A DNA stretch of 64,000 bases, taken from contig OX422187.1 of the NCBI GenBank assembly GCA_949130485.1, positions 8,582,205 through 8,646,204 on the forward strand. Direction: 5' to 3'. The stretch is from Agelas oroides. Its lineage: Eukaryota; Porifera; Demospongiae; Agelasida; Agelasidae. The translations under genes were made by a program, and so were the position numbers. A model generated the notes under the pieces. That model made no database searches. It was given only the letters and a program-made list of their open reading frames with translations, and was not told the DNA's origin. Shown in pieces: positions 30,306 to 41,377 of this stretch. Position 1 is the first letter of the stretch, and each line of letters starts with the position of its first letter.

Positions 30306-31031
30306 TCAGAAAGCATAAACTTGACGACTTTCATATCGTATGGTTGTTGGGCTGATACGAGTCACTCGGCTGATTCCCCAAGTCATTCCTTCTCCAAGCT
30401 GGCGATTCCGAATCCGGAATGCAAGTGCAATCCACCCATCTGTTGGTTCCACACGAATTGGAGTAAGTGACTCAGTCTGGAACACTATTCCCTGTTGGGC
30501 ACATGCATCAAACAGGTAGTCACGTCCATAAAGAATGCTTTCACCAGCGAAAGCAACTTTTCCTTCAGCTCCACCATATTCTCCAAACAGCCTCACCTCA
30601 CCGCGAAAAACTGCCTGGAAACCACCATCTCCCAATGGGTAGCATCTTGACCTTGACCTTCCATTTGCTAGCCAACTGTTGTAAACCAATGTGCCATTAT
30701 AGGGGAACATGACTGGTCGAAAGGTTGCATTTCCCAAGACACGCTGTCCCTGTTCATCAGGTTCTATGTTGGAAAAGTCGATTCCATAGTATTGATTAAA
30801 ATAGTTAATTGCATTTTCTCTCTCCCGATCAATTTCATCTTCTGTGAACTTCAGAATCTGTCTGTAGTAGGTAAGATCAGCATCCAACTGCGTGCTGGTA
30901 GCAGAAAATGTCGTGTTTGTTATTTGCATAAATGCAGCTTGAAACGGCTTCTCACACATCTGTGAAGAGGCACTTTGCAGCATAAGGATGCTCACGAAGG
31001 CAGCAGGAATCCACACATGAGTAATTGCCAT
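30306..31031 (-). CDS. Secreted protein of unrecognised family, 241 aa (spacer paralogue)
   Basis: An intact 241-codon frame on the minus strand. Residues 1-23 form a signal peptide (core AAFVSILML, cleavage-like SASS|Q). It is a diverged paralogue of the arm gene, with the same length, the same three mature cysteines (26, 130, 177), and conserved blocks GQRVLGNATF, GDGGFQAVF, GEYGGAEG, DACAQQG, PIRVEPTDGW and RQLGEG. Sequons at N39, N101 and N112 suggest N-glycosylation; the last two align with those of the arm gene. The start was chosen because the ATG lies directly after a putative acceptor, as in the arm copies. Retention of cysteines and motifs despite wide divergence elsewhere argues for a functional extracellular protein. 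I do not recognise a function. Confidence 0.9.
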   Translation of the reverse strand: MAITHVWIPAAFVSILMLQSASSQMCEKPFQAAFMQITNTTFSATSTQLDADLTYYRQILKFTEDEIDRERENAINYFNQYYGIDFSNIEPDEQGQRVLGNATFRPVMFPYNGTLVYNSWLANGRSRSRCYPLGDGGFQAVFRGEVRLFGEYGGAEGKVAFAGESILYGRDYLFDACAQQGIVFQTESLTPIRVEPTDGWIALAFRIRNRQLGEGMTWGISRVTRISPTTIRYESRQVYAF

Positions 31032-31164
31032 CTGAAATTGATTTAGAGCAACATGCAGTAACTACAATTGCAGCAATTTAGCAAGGCATACATTTTCTAA
31101 AGTGAAAAAATAAATAAATACTTCGAGCTCGTGATCACATAAAGCAGATTTAATGAATGTGAAC
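31032..31164 (-). other. Putative 5'UTR intron of the 30306-31031 gene
   Basis: On the minus strand the acceptor AATCAATTTCAG ends directly before the ATG, and a donor-like CAAAG|GTTCAC lies 133 nt upstream. The exon edge CAAAG and the intron words TCTGCTTTAT and GATCACGAG correspond to the 95-nt intron of the arm gene, so the intron predates the gene duplication. Confidence 0.55.
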
Positions 31165-34100
31165 CTTTGTTTTTCAAAAATTTACCGTTTAGTTCTGGGT
31201 TGCCAACCACTGTATTATGAACATTTCATCAGATTTTCTCCATAACTTTTATCTGTAGTATGTTGTTCCGTATTTTTTTAGCACTATAATCAGTACACCA
31301 GAGCCAAGTGCTCCTTACAGACAGTAGTTAGAATTTTCACTCTGCTACTATCGTGATGCAGTCTAGAAGTTGAGCATTTCTGCATGAGTGCACGAAAAGA
31401 GTTTCAACAGTAGCTGCCTAGCCAAGGCAGTAAGTAGCATGGCTCCATCAAACATTGCGGTATCTCTACACAGTGACAGATGTAGGATTTTGAAAAGGGG
31501 GGTTCCAGTGTGCACTTGATCGCTATACTTGGTGAAGCGTAATAATGCGCGCGAAGCTAGGGGGGTCTGGGGGCATGATCCCCAGGAAATTTTTCGATTT
31601 CAGACCTTCTGAGATCGTTTCTGGCGCCGTTTTGGGGTGAAATAGCTAGTTGGACGACCTACTGCCAAATCTAGTCATTGTGTTTGAAGCCATTAAACTC
31701 TCGCAGAATTTAAAGGCGTGGCTCCGCTCTTCACTCCCCAGAGGCTGCAGAGGCTGCAAAGCAGCCGTGAGGAGCGGGAAAAATTTTAGCTACCAGAAAG
31801 CGCTCTCATACTGATAGCATCTCGCCATCCATGAATAAAACTAAAACGAGATTGACGTGTGGACCGTAGTGTACGTAGTTACGTTTGCGCAAACTTATGT
31901 ACGCAAAAATACACTACTACATGGCAAGCTAATCTATGCATTCATGGCAATTGTCACATGTAAGCACTTGAACATGAGTTGCTCATGGACAGTAGAGAGT
32001 GAGAGTTCCTGCTAGTTACAGACATGCATGCATGATTTGTATGCTGTAATCTGGACTGGTGCAACCTTTGCTAGCCAAACGATGCTACTCTGCATTGTTC
32101 ACTCAGGCTTACCCCCACTTTATTTAAGTACCTTGGACTTCTCCTGCGTGCGTGTCTTGATATCTCAGGTGATTGACAACCTCTTAGCAGTGGATCTCAA
32201 ATGGTCCTCTCACAACATAGCAATTTATACCAGTGGTGCCTAATGACCTCATAAAGACTTGGATGGCCTCTCTTCTGCAACTTAACCACAACAAATTGAC
32301 CAGCTGGCTGCATGATAACTGTGACAACTTGTGTGATTGTGTGATTGCCATATTAGGGTATATACCATATATAGCCTTGTGTTCAGACCTCTCCACATCT
32401 TCCATTTGTTTTCACTTACAAAAGATGAATCATATGTACTCAACTGGTAAAGCTATTAGTGTGGTACAGCCTGAGAGTTACATGTAAACTATATACAAAT
32501 TTCACTCATTTAAGACCATTCATTTTGATTCTCCTCTTTGTGTGCACAGTGTATACAGCTCTGTCTCAACAGTGATAGCAAATGTTCTGTGGTTAGTACT
32601 GCAGTATTATGGTTTCAGGTTGTCTTAGATACTCTGAGCAAAGGCTTTTACTTTGAAACAGCCTGTATGTATAGATTTTCAGATCATGTCATCTGCTGCT
32701 TGAATGATCCACTAGTTTTGTGTGATGTGTACAACTATGCCAATATTCCAGTTAAACGCAGCACCTTTTAAAGTGAATGTGAGGGATGAAATCTGGAAGC
32801 AAAAGTTAGTAATGCCACCATAGTGAGCTTGTACAGAGCATGAGTGGTCTAAACAAAACCTTTTAGCCTGAGTCTGCAAGCCTCAAATATTGCCATCTGT
32901 GTTTGCATGATCCATGTGAAGTGTGGGTAGAACGATCTTTGATCACAGCATCTTACCATCAAAGAAGATCCCCCTTTTTGTTCTGAAAGAGAAGTAAATA
33001 GACAGCATTCTTGTGGTGAGTTTGTTTTGCTAGAGACTAATTGGATGAACCGACCTGAGAGGAATCATGAGAATTCACAATGACTGCATTTCTAACTTAT
33101 CATGGCATTAGGTGACTTGACAGATGTTCTGTGGTTATAACAAAGTTGTTGTTTTAACCACAGAGTGGGTAGGCAGCTAGTGGTTAATACAGAAGTGTTG
33201 AGGGAATCCTAGCTGCTCAATCAGCATGCATGCATAATTCAATAATGGCAAGTACTGTGTTTGCCACTAAGCAGCCATTCTCTCAACAGCCTGTAAACGT
33301 CTGTACATGTAAACAGCTAGTAATCAGATAAGAACTTGAATGTAGAAACTGGCAAAATCACCTTACAACCATATTTTTCTCATCTAAACTACTTGACAGC
33401 AGATTGCAAAAGTCTTGCAACAAGCAATCTGAACAGTGAAAAGCCAAAATTGATTTGCCACATATGAATCTCATCATCTTTCCCACCCTTCCTCTTGGTT
33501 CATACACAGTTAAATTAATAGTGTGTTTTTCCACTAGTCAGCTATGCTTGTTACAAGACTTCTGCAATCTGCTGACCATCATTGAAGACTCTATAAATTT
33601 CATCATAGTTATTGCAACATTGAAATCAACAGTTATAGATGTTTCAGTTTGTGGTGACAAGATGAAAACAGGAGTCACCATAACTTGCAGTGGGTAATCA
33701 TGATGGACTTTTCAGGGTCATGCAACACAAACGCCCACTCTGGTGTGTGTAAAAAATTTTAACAGGGTGAAATATTTTGTTTGTCAATCTGTTCATGCAG
33801 GGATACTACACAGGCCCACATGTGTGCCCATGCAGTGATTACCTATTGCACACTTCTTGTTCTTAAGCGGTTTTTGTAGTATATGTTGTATACCACTGGT
33901 GAAGACTGCTGCATAGCATGTCAAAAGGATTGGTGAGAATTTTATTAAAACTTGGTTGGTGTTTTGTGATAGAACTCTGATGATGACAGCAAAATATTGT
34001 ATGTATGTAGAATCATATTGCAGGATCCTCCTTTGTGGATTAGTAGTCATCGGACTTCTATTGAGAGGTGAGACATCATAGTAGCTAGATTGAACACTTA

Positions 34101-34212
34101 GCCACGAGTCTATACAGGTTAGCTGCATGTGAGCCTATAGTTTAACTATGCTGCAATTGATCCTATACCTGTAACCGAATTGAGCCAGTACCTACAAGCA
34201 AAGCCATAAAGT
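31165..34212. other. Region without intact genes
   Basis: A G-rich element fragment containing GGGGGGTCTGGGGGCATGAT lies at 31480-31640. Diverged repeat-R pieces are at about 32560-32730 and 33060-33140. Several frames of 70-110 codons lack motifs and I do not support them. Confidence 0.4.
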
Positions 34213-34477
34213 TAAGGTGGCAGAGAACCCTGTACTTTCAAGGTCGACAAACCTGGAATCCAAGCTGATAGACTTCTTTGTCTTGTTAAAATTGTAACGA
34301 ATAGTCAGTTTTGGGTGTCTTCATCCATTCACTGTCCGTAAAATTGGGGATTTTCTCCATTTCCTGTCGGCAATGGCATCCAATAATCAGTTTATAATTA
34401 AGTTAGTTAAGATGTGGCCTGGCGGAATCCTTCATGTGGTGGTCGGAACTTTGAAGATAAGCTTAGATCGACTTTAA

Positions 34478-34733
34478 GGTGGCACGGTACCCTGTATTTT
34501 CAAGGTCAACAAACCTGGAATCCAAGTTGATAGTCTTCTTTGTCTTGTTAAAATTTTAGCGCACAGTCCGTTTTGGGAGTCTCAAACCGTTCACGGTCCG
34601 TAAAATTGGGGATTTTCCCCATTTCCTGTCGGCATTGCCATCCAATAATCAGTTTATAATTAAGTTAGTTAAGATGTGGCCTGGCGGCACCCTTCATGTG
34701 GTGCTCGGAACTTTGAAGATAAGCTTAGATCGA

Positions 34734-34771
<38 letters not shown>

Positions 34772-35497
34772 GGAGTTTAGTAGAGTGCTGTAGTGTCAGT
34801 AGCTGTGAGTAGTGCGTGATGCCTGCTTGTGAAAGCAAGCTTGTGTCTAGAAGCAGCAGAAAGGCCACAGTGGCCAAGACTGTATTTGTTGAGTAGGCCC
34901 AGGTCTCGCGGCCGTATGCCTAGTCTAGTTGGTGACCGTGGCCAGGTGCTTCGAGTGCTGGGCTGGGCTTTAACTAGAATACGCAATTTATCGTTTGTGC
35001 TACAGTCTGACAGACAAGGGAGCTGAACGGTGGCTGTGTGTGGAACAGAGCCGTGAGTTGTTTAGCGACATAAGGGGGAGAGGTGGGGCTAGTAATGCTT
35101 GCTTCCACTCGTGAATGAGCCCCTCCCGTAGACAAGCTGTGAATTTTTCGAAATGTGCATTCATTTTGGTGCAGTCAAAGTTGTCCATTCCAAGAGTAGT
35201 GACAAACATGAGTCTAGCCTGACTTTGAGAGTAGCTTTGAACAAAAGCTGGCATAGATTGATTTGAGATACATTGGTGGTTGGGACGCTACCTACAGTGA
35301 GCGTGTAGATGCGTCCATCGAGTGGCAATTTTGGGTTCATGAATATATTAATGAGCTACTAAAACCCTTTTTAAAATTAGGCAAAGCAAGATTGCCCTAA
35401 ACCAAACCCTAACCCTGAAACTAGGAGTAACCCTGGTCCTGACTGTAACCCAAGTTTATGTTTTCGTTAACCTCCGCCGAGGGACGACCGTGCCACC
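34478..35497 (+). mobile_element. Element X copy 1 (1020 bp)
   Basis: It begins GGTGGCACGGTACCC and ends GACGACCGTGCCACC, inverted termini of about 11 bp, with TTAA on each side (34474-34477, 35498-35501). It contains an A-run of 30 bases near 34738-34766 and CCCTAAACCAAACCCTAACC near its end. Frames of 65-84 codons recur in all X copies, but substitutions between copies change amino acids freely, so I do not call genes. It appears identical to copy 2. Confidence 0.9.
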
Positions 35498-35501
35498 TTA
35501 A

Positions 35502-36181
35502 AACCCTAAGCCTAGCCCTAGCCCTAACCCTAGTTTGCCTTAACCCTAAAATCCCTAACCCTAATCTCATTAACCCGAACCCCCCTAACCCTAATTGAGC
35601 CTATGAATCTAATTAAAGCCCGACAGAGCTCTACAATCTGGGATGTTTCTGTCCACCTCATGAATATTAATGAGTTGGCTTTAACTAGACCTCAGCATTA
35701 CCCATGAACAACCCTGGGTTCAGTCAACTGTCCAATGGGAGGGTTAGAGTATGTTGACTCTCATGAACCTCATTATTGAACTTCTGTTGAAGCATTGGCA
35801 GCTTGGCTTGGGGTTGAAAGGAATGGGTAAATGATGTTGAATATTCATGATATGACCTAAGCCTTTCGTGGACCCAAACCCGAACAGAACAGGGCTATGA
35901 ATCTCATTAACCCTCTGTGGATACTTGTGGATGTTGTTAATGTCCGAATTGAGATCAATGAATCTCATTAAAGGCATGTAATTCCGGGTGGAAGTCAGGC
36001 AATCTCTCCCCTCATGCATATTAATAGGTTGAATTTAGCTAGCTCTGTGTGGCACCCCTAGGCAACATTCCGTTCATTGGTCCTCAAGAATATGATTAGT
36101 GGTGTCGTGTTTGTTCTGTGGTAGCACTGGATTGGGTTGACTTGACAAATGTGACATGTTGAATAAGTTATGTGTAGCATC
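35502..36181. other. 680-bp segment between the two X copies, with telomere-like repeats
   Basis: It is bounded by TTAA at both ends (35498-35501 and 36182-36185). Its first 100 bp are degenerate CCCTAA-type repeats (CCCTAACCCTAG, CCCTAACCCTAA). The rest has recurrent words around ATGAATCTCATTAA and CATGAATATTAATG. No gene is recognised. It is absent from the other X copies I can see. Confidence 0.75.
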
Positions 36182-36185
36182 TTAA

Positions 36186-36441
36186 GGTGGCACGGTACCC
36201 TGTATTTTCAAGGTCAACAAACCTGGAATCCAAGTTGATAGTCTTCTTTGTCTTGTTAAAATTTTAGCGCACAGTCCGTTTTGGGAGTCTCAAACCGTTC
36301 ACGGTCCGTAAAATTGGGGATTTTCCCCATTTCCTGTCGGCATTGCCATCCAATAATCAGTTTATAATTAAGTTAGTTAAGATGTGGCCTGGCGGCACCC
36401 TTCATGTGGTGCTCGGAACTTTGAAGATAAGCTTAGATCGA

Positions 36442-36479
<38 letters not shown>

Positions 36480-37205
36480 GGAGTTTAGTAGAGTGCTGTA
36501 GTGTCAGTAGCTGTGAGTAGTGCGTGATGCCTGCTTGTGAAAGCAAGCTTGTGTCTAGAAGCAGCAGAAAGGCCACAGTGGCCAAGACTGTATTTGTTGA
36601 GTAGGCCCAGGTCTCGCGGCCGTATGCCTAGTCTAGTTGGTGACCGTGGCCAGGTGCTTCGAGTGCTGGGCTGGGCTTTAACTAGAATACGCAATTTATC
36701 GTTTGTGCTACAGTCTGACAGACAAGGGAGCTGAACGGTGGCTGTGTGTGGAACAGAGCCGTGAGTTGTTTAGCGACATAAGGGGGAGAGGTGGGGCTAG
36801 TAATGCTTGCTTCCACTCGTGAATGAGCCCCTCCCGTAGACAAGCTGTGAATTTTTCGAAATGTGCATTCATTTTGGTGCAGTCAAAGTTGTCCATTCCA
36901 AGAGTAGTGACAAACATGAGTCTAGCCTGACTTTGAGAGTAGCTTTGAACAAAAGCTGGCATAGATTGATTTGAGATACATTGGTGGTTGGGACGCTACC
37001 TACAGTGAGCGTGTAGATGCGTCCATCGAGTGGCAATTTTGGGTTCATGAATATATTAATGAGCTACTAAAACCCTTTTTAAAATTAGGCAAAGCAAGAT
37101 TGCCCTAAACCAAACCCTAACCCTGAAACTAGGAGTAACCCTGGTCCTGACTGTAACCCAAGTTTATGTTTTCGTTAACCTCCGCCGAGGGACGACCGTG
37201 CCACC
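36186..37205 (+). mobile_element. Element X copy 2 (1020 bp)
   Basis: It lies exactly 1708 bp downstream of copy 1 and looks identical over its full length, including the 30-base A-run. It is flanked by TTAA at 36182-36185 and 37206-37209. Confidence 0.9.
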
Positions 37206-37935
37206 TTAAAAAAAAATGTTTAGTAGAGTGCTGTAGTGTCGTGGCTGTGAGTAATGCGTAATGCCTGCTTGTGAAAGCAAACTTGTGTCTAGAAGCAGCA
37301 GAAAGGCCACAGTGGCCAAGACTGTATTCAGTGTTGAGTAGGCCCAGGTCTCGCGGCCGTATGCCTAGCCTAGTTGGTGACCATGGCCAGGTGCTTCGAG
37401 TGCTGGGTTGGGCTTTAACTAGAATATGCAATTTATCGTTGGTGCTACACTCTGGTACCCAAGGGAGCTGAACGGTGGCTGTGTGTGGAACAGAGCCGTG
37501 AGTTGTTTAGCGACATAAGGGGGAGAGGTGGGGCTAGTAATGCTTGCTTCCACTCGTGAATGAGCCCCTCCCGTAGACAAGCTGTGAATTTTTTGAAATG
37601 TGCATTCATTTTGGTGCAGTCAAAGTTGTCCATTCCAAGAGTAGTGACAAACATGAGTCTAGCCTGACTTTGAGAGTAGCTCTGAACAAATGTTGGCATA
37701 GATTGATTTGAGCTACATTGTTGGTTAGGACGCTACCTACAGTGAGTACGTAGATGCGTCCATCGAGTGGCAATTTTGGGTTCATGAATATATTAATGAA
37801 CACTAAAACCTTAGGCAAAGCAAGATTGCCCTAAAGCAAACCCTACCCCTGAAACTAGGAGTAACCCTGGTCCTGACTGTAACCCAAGTTTATGTTTTCG
37901 TTAACCTATGCTGAAAGACTTCACCACCACCTTAA

Positions 37936-38952
37936 GGTCATGTTATTAGCACAGTGTTACTATGGCAAAGGACACTATGGCAGCAAACAACATTATGGCC
38001 ACTCAAGATGATTGATCTGAGCCACAAAGCAAACATGATTAGTGTCTTCTTTGATCTCAAATTAGCTCTCAGACTGCACAGATTAAAGAAGACTGAAAAG
38101 TCTTTTTGACTGAACATCTGTGGAAGTTCCACAACAATATGTGTTTGCCTTAGCAGCAGATGACACCTTCACAGATGTTCGTGGTTAAAGATCTGAAGGA
38201 TTGTGGTTCCAAGTTTAAGTCTTGTGATGTTCTACTTAACAAAAGCATTAGGGACTGTCTATATTGTGAGCAAGGAAACCTGGAAGCAAAAGTTCAGCAG
38301 GCTAGGGCTGAACTGAGTTCCAACCCGGAGTCACATGAGTGTCCTCCTAGGGTATGAATATCCCTATGGCTATACTTAGTGCAATCAGATGAGCCATGAA
38401 TCACCAATTTGGTAGGGCAGTCTAAAGCCATTAAACTCTGCGTAAGTTCTGGTTTTCCACTAAAACATATGGAAAGCCAGCATGGGATACAAGGCTACTA
38501 AAAGTTGTAACTAAAGTGTCTGAAACATCATATGAAATAATCAGTAGGGAAGATATCGGTGATAATTCTTCATCATTTCAATGAAAGGCACTGAAGTGCC
38601 AAACCCTGCCAGTGCATGTCATTGTACTTGTGTGTTAACTAGAATTGATCACTCTAGTGATTCACGAGACGTGAACAATAGTATCATGCCGTTTTCTCTC
38701 GAGTTGATATGGCATGATATCAATTCATTCCTAACTGTCTGTCCTCGAATCTGTTCTGACAGCTAGGCACTTGGGTCTAATATTAACACAGTGCAGACTC
38801 TCTCATGCTTGCCATTAGTCTCGTGCCCCGCCTGCGCGCGCCTCCCGGCGAGAAACGGTCTGGTGACGAATTTCTTGGGCTTATTCCCCAAAAGTGGTAA
38901 TGACCAATGAGGTTGCGAGATCGGTAATTATTATGTTGTACTGAGCAAATGG
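37936..38952. other. Region without intact genes
   Basis: A repeat-R-like unit lies at about 38110-38260 (GATGTTCGTGGTTAAAGATC, GAAGGATTGTGG). An AGTCTCGTGCCCCGC...GGTCTGGTGACG MITE fragment is at 38817-38875, just before the LINE. No supported gene. Confidence 0.45.
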
Positions 38953-40164
38953 ATGGAGTGCTTTAATACATTACTTAATAGAGATACCAGTAAATCGAGT
39001 TTTCACCCCAGTCCTGAAGCTAGGATAGATGTCATACCTGACTCTGAACAACTCAATGAACCTATCACTAGGGACGAAGTCATCCAAGCACTCAAAACGG
39101 CACCAACCAACAAAGCTGTAGGAATTGATAGCATTGATCCAAGTTACTTACAGCATGAATCAGTTATTAACTTCCTTGTTTACCTGTTTAACTATTGTTT
39201 TGAGAATGGTGTATGTCCCTCAGCATGGAAGAAAGCTGTTATTTTCCCAATACCCAAGTCAGGCATGAGTAATAAACACATCCCAGGCAGCTACAGAGGT
39301 ATCAGCTTACAAAGTGCTGTATTAAAGCTTTATACCTCCATCCTAAATAGACGCCTAATGTTCCTACTAGAGACCCATGAGGTTATTTCAGATCTTCAAA
39401 ATGGCTTTAGGCCACATAGAACATGCCAAGACCACATTCTTACTCTTCACAACATTGTACTTAATCGTAAACTGAAGGGCAATGACACATACGCTTGTTT
39501 TATGGACTTTAAAAAAGCCTTTGACTCTATAAATAGGGATCTATTGTGGAGAAAACTTTCATTATATGGAATAAGAGGACTATTTCTAGACACTCTTAAG
39601 AGCATGTACCAAGATTTTGAATGCTCAGTGGAAGTTCGTAAGGAATATACCCCATGGTTTAATGTAAATTCTGGAGTGAAGCAAGGTTGCTTACTATCCC
39701 CAACATTGTTTAGTTTATTTGTAAATGACTTACTTAAGGACTATGAAGCTTGTGAACTTGGAGTTAGATGTGATGATTTTTCAGTACCTGCTCTGGCCTA
39801 TGCAGACGATATTGTACTTCTGGCTTCAGATCCCAAGCACTTACAAAAACTAATCAACAAAACTACTGCATGGTGCTCGGAGAATGATGTACTCATTAAT
39901 GCTGAAAAGACAAAAATAATGCACTTCAGGCATAAAAGACGTAAACAGCATTTGTACCACTTTTATTATAATGACCAAGTATTGGATTATTGCAGTGAGT
40001 ATAAATACCTAGGTTATTGGATTAATGAGCATCTTGATCATAAAACAGTAGTAGATAAGGTTGCATTAGCAGCTAGGAGGTCATTAGGAAGTCTTATAGC
40101 CAAGTCAAAGGAAAATGGTGGATTCTCAGCGCAAACATACTCATACCTTTACACTAAGATCTAA
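38953..40164 (+). pseudogene. Non-LTR (LINE) reverse transcriptase, 5' truncated
   Basis: A 403-codon open frame contains an RVT_1 reverse transcriptase domain. Visible motifs, in order: EVIQALKTAPTNKAVGIDSI near residue 40; GSYRGISLQSAVLKLY; DLQNGFRPHRTCQDHI; motif A CFMDFKKAFDSINRDLLW; motif B GVKQGCLLSPTLFSLFVNDL; catalytic motif C ALAYADDIVLLA; and KTKIMHFRHKR. The order and spacing fit a non-LTR retrotransposon. It would prime reverse transcription of its own RNA at a genomic nick. The endonuclease domain that should precede it is absent, and a MITE fragment lies immediately upstream. The frame ends at LYTKI, earlier than expected. The downstream part continues at 40165-40779 in other frames, so the copy is inactive. 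Confidence 0.9.
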
Positions 40165-40895
40165 TAGAATTGCAAAATAATGCAGTTTTCCAATGGTCTA
40201 TGACTATGGCTGAATCAGGATGTAAGAATTGGTGCTGGCAAGTTAAACAACTACTAGTTAATACTATTGAAGTTCCTACACTTTTCTCAGTAGACATACC
40301 AAATGGGTTTTCTGTAACCACAACTCTATCTTTCATAAAAAATTGATCTAGCAGAAAGAGTTTGGTTAGACGATCTGCATAGACCAGTTAGAAACTCAGA
40401 AAGTGGAGGTAAACTGTATAACTACAAACTAATTAAAAGCTGTGCTGATACTGCCGGTTTTGTGTTGGCCCCACTCGGCCCTGGCCAGAGATGGACGATG
40501 GCTTCGCTGCGTGCTGGGTGCCTTCTGCTGGCAGTGGAGACTGGTAGATATCGGATTCCTAAGGTGCCACTAGGGGAAAGGGTGTGTAAGTTATGTAATA
40601 ATGATAAAGTTGAGACTGAATTTCATTTTGTGATGGAATATAGTAAACTACAAAACTTGCGAAATGAGCTGTTCTTTATTATAACCGAACGAGACCATAC
40701 TTTTATGCACCTCAATATAACTGACAAGTTTTTATATATTCTTAACTCTGAAATTAATACTTGTACAATTGCTTTATAAAATGTATAAATTACGTTGTAG
40801 TTTTTTATATCACACTTAATCTCACCTTTTGTCATTTTGTCATGGCTGGGCATTTTCAATGCGTGTCACTTAAATGATTGATTGATTGATTGATA
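40165..40895 (+). pseudogene. 3' part of the LINE: C-terminal zinc-knuckle region and GATT tail
   Basis: After the RT frame ends, a different frame encodes ELQNNAVFQWSMTMAESGC, and then another encodes the C-terminal region with RAGCLLLAVETGRYRIPK, ERVCKLCNNDKVETEFHF. This is the CxxC..H type segment common at the ends of LINE proteins. It stops near 40779. A short GATT repeat at about 40874-40895 is the likely 3' tail. Internal deletion and frameshifts separate the pieces. Confidence 0.75.
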
Positions 40896-41044
40896 TTACG
40901 TAGCACTTCCCTTACAACAGTAAAATTTGTTCATCTCCATTCGAGTATCCGTACCTTTTTTGAGCGGGTTGGCCGTAAAATGTTTTGATCGTTGCTAGGT
41001 TACATTGTTGCAAAAGTGTGCGCTAGCCCAAGAAATTCGACTTG

Positions 41045-41098
41045 GTTCACCAGACCGTTTCTCCTCGTGAGAGGGTGGGGTCTGGGGACGAGACTAGC
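41045..41098. mobile_element. AGTCTCGT-family MITE fragment cutting a zinc-ribbon ORF
   Basis: TTCACCAGACCGTTTCTCC and GAGAGGGTGGGGTCTGGGGACGAGACTAG form an imperfect hairpin of the family bounding 8305-9443. It replaces the C-terminal end of the ORF at 41099-41367. Confidence 0.55.
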
Positions 41099-41367
41099 TT
41101 GCCATGTGCATTGTTTTGTTCCTGCCTATGCAAAGTTCGCTCACGAGTTTCTGACGCTCTTTCACAGGCCTTGTGCAACTTATCTTTAGCTTTCCTAGCT
41201 AATTTCACACTATCTGATTCTACTGCTCTCATATGTTTCATAGCTTTCTCTCGCAAATTACACTCTGCTTTTCGTTTGGATCGAAAGACATGATCACAGC
41301 GTTCACATGTCTTCCGTCTTACAGGTACAGCAGCTTTACAGTGCGGGCATACCTTTGTTGGAGGCAT
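41099..41367 (-). pseudogene. Zinc-ribbon repeat protein, truncated at both ends by elements
   Basis: From ATG 41367 the minus strand encodes MPPTKVCPHCKAAVPVRRK followed by TCERCDHVFRSKRKAE. The paired CxxC motifs are zinc-ribbon-like. A long Lys/Arg/Glu-rich helical stretch follows, with an ASETRERTLHRQEQN unit. Proteins with this N-terminus and tandem HRQEQN repeats are, to my recollection, multicopy in sponges and corals and travel with transposons. The C-terminal repeats are lost at the MITE at 41045-41098, and a LINE tail inserts 10 bp upstream of the ATG. Function unknown; nucleic-acid binding is a reasonable inference. Confidence 0.55.
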
Positions 41368-41377
41368 ACTTACTGCC

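Larger units (their letters stand above)
34217..37931 (+). mobile_element. Older copy of element X, interrupted by a composite insertion
   Basis: It starts GGTGGCAGAGAACC after TTAA (34213-34216) and ends CACCACCACC before TTAA (37932-37935), so it keeps a perfect TTAA target duplication. Its first 257 bp (34217-34473) run to CTTAGATCGACT. Its remaining 722 bp (37210-37931) resume at AAAAAAATGTTTAGTAGAGT, as expected from uninterrupted X sequence. Everything between is the inserted block 34478-37205, itself flanked by TTAA. Confidence 0.85.

Noticed and set aside
34478-37205. X1 and X2 as LTRs of a retrotransposon flanking an internal region
   Set aside because: The repeats start GGTGG and end CCACC with their own inverted termini and TTAA on each side, not TG..CA with a 4-6 bp duplication. 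The 680-bp interior has no gag-pol, primer-binding site or polypurine tract.
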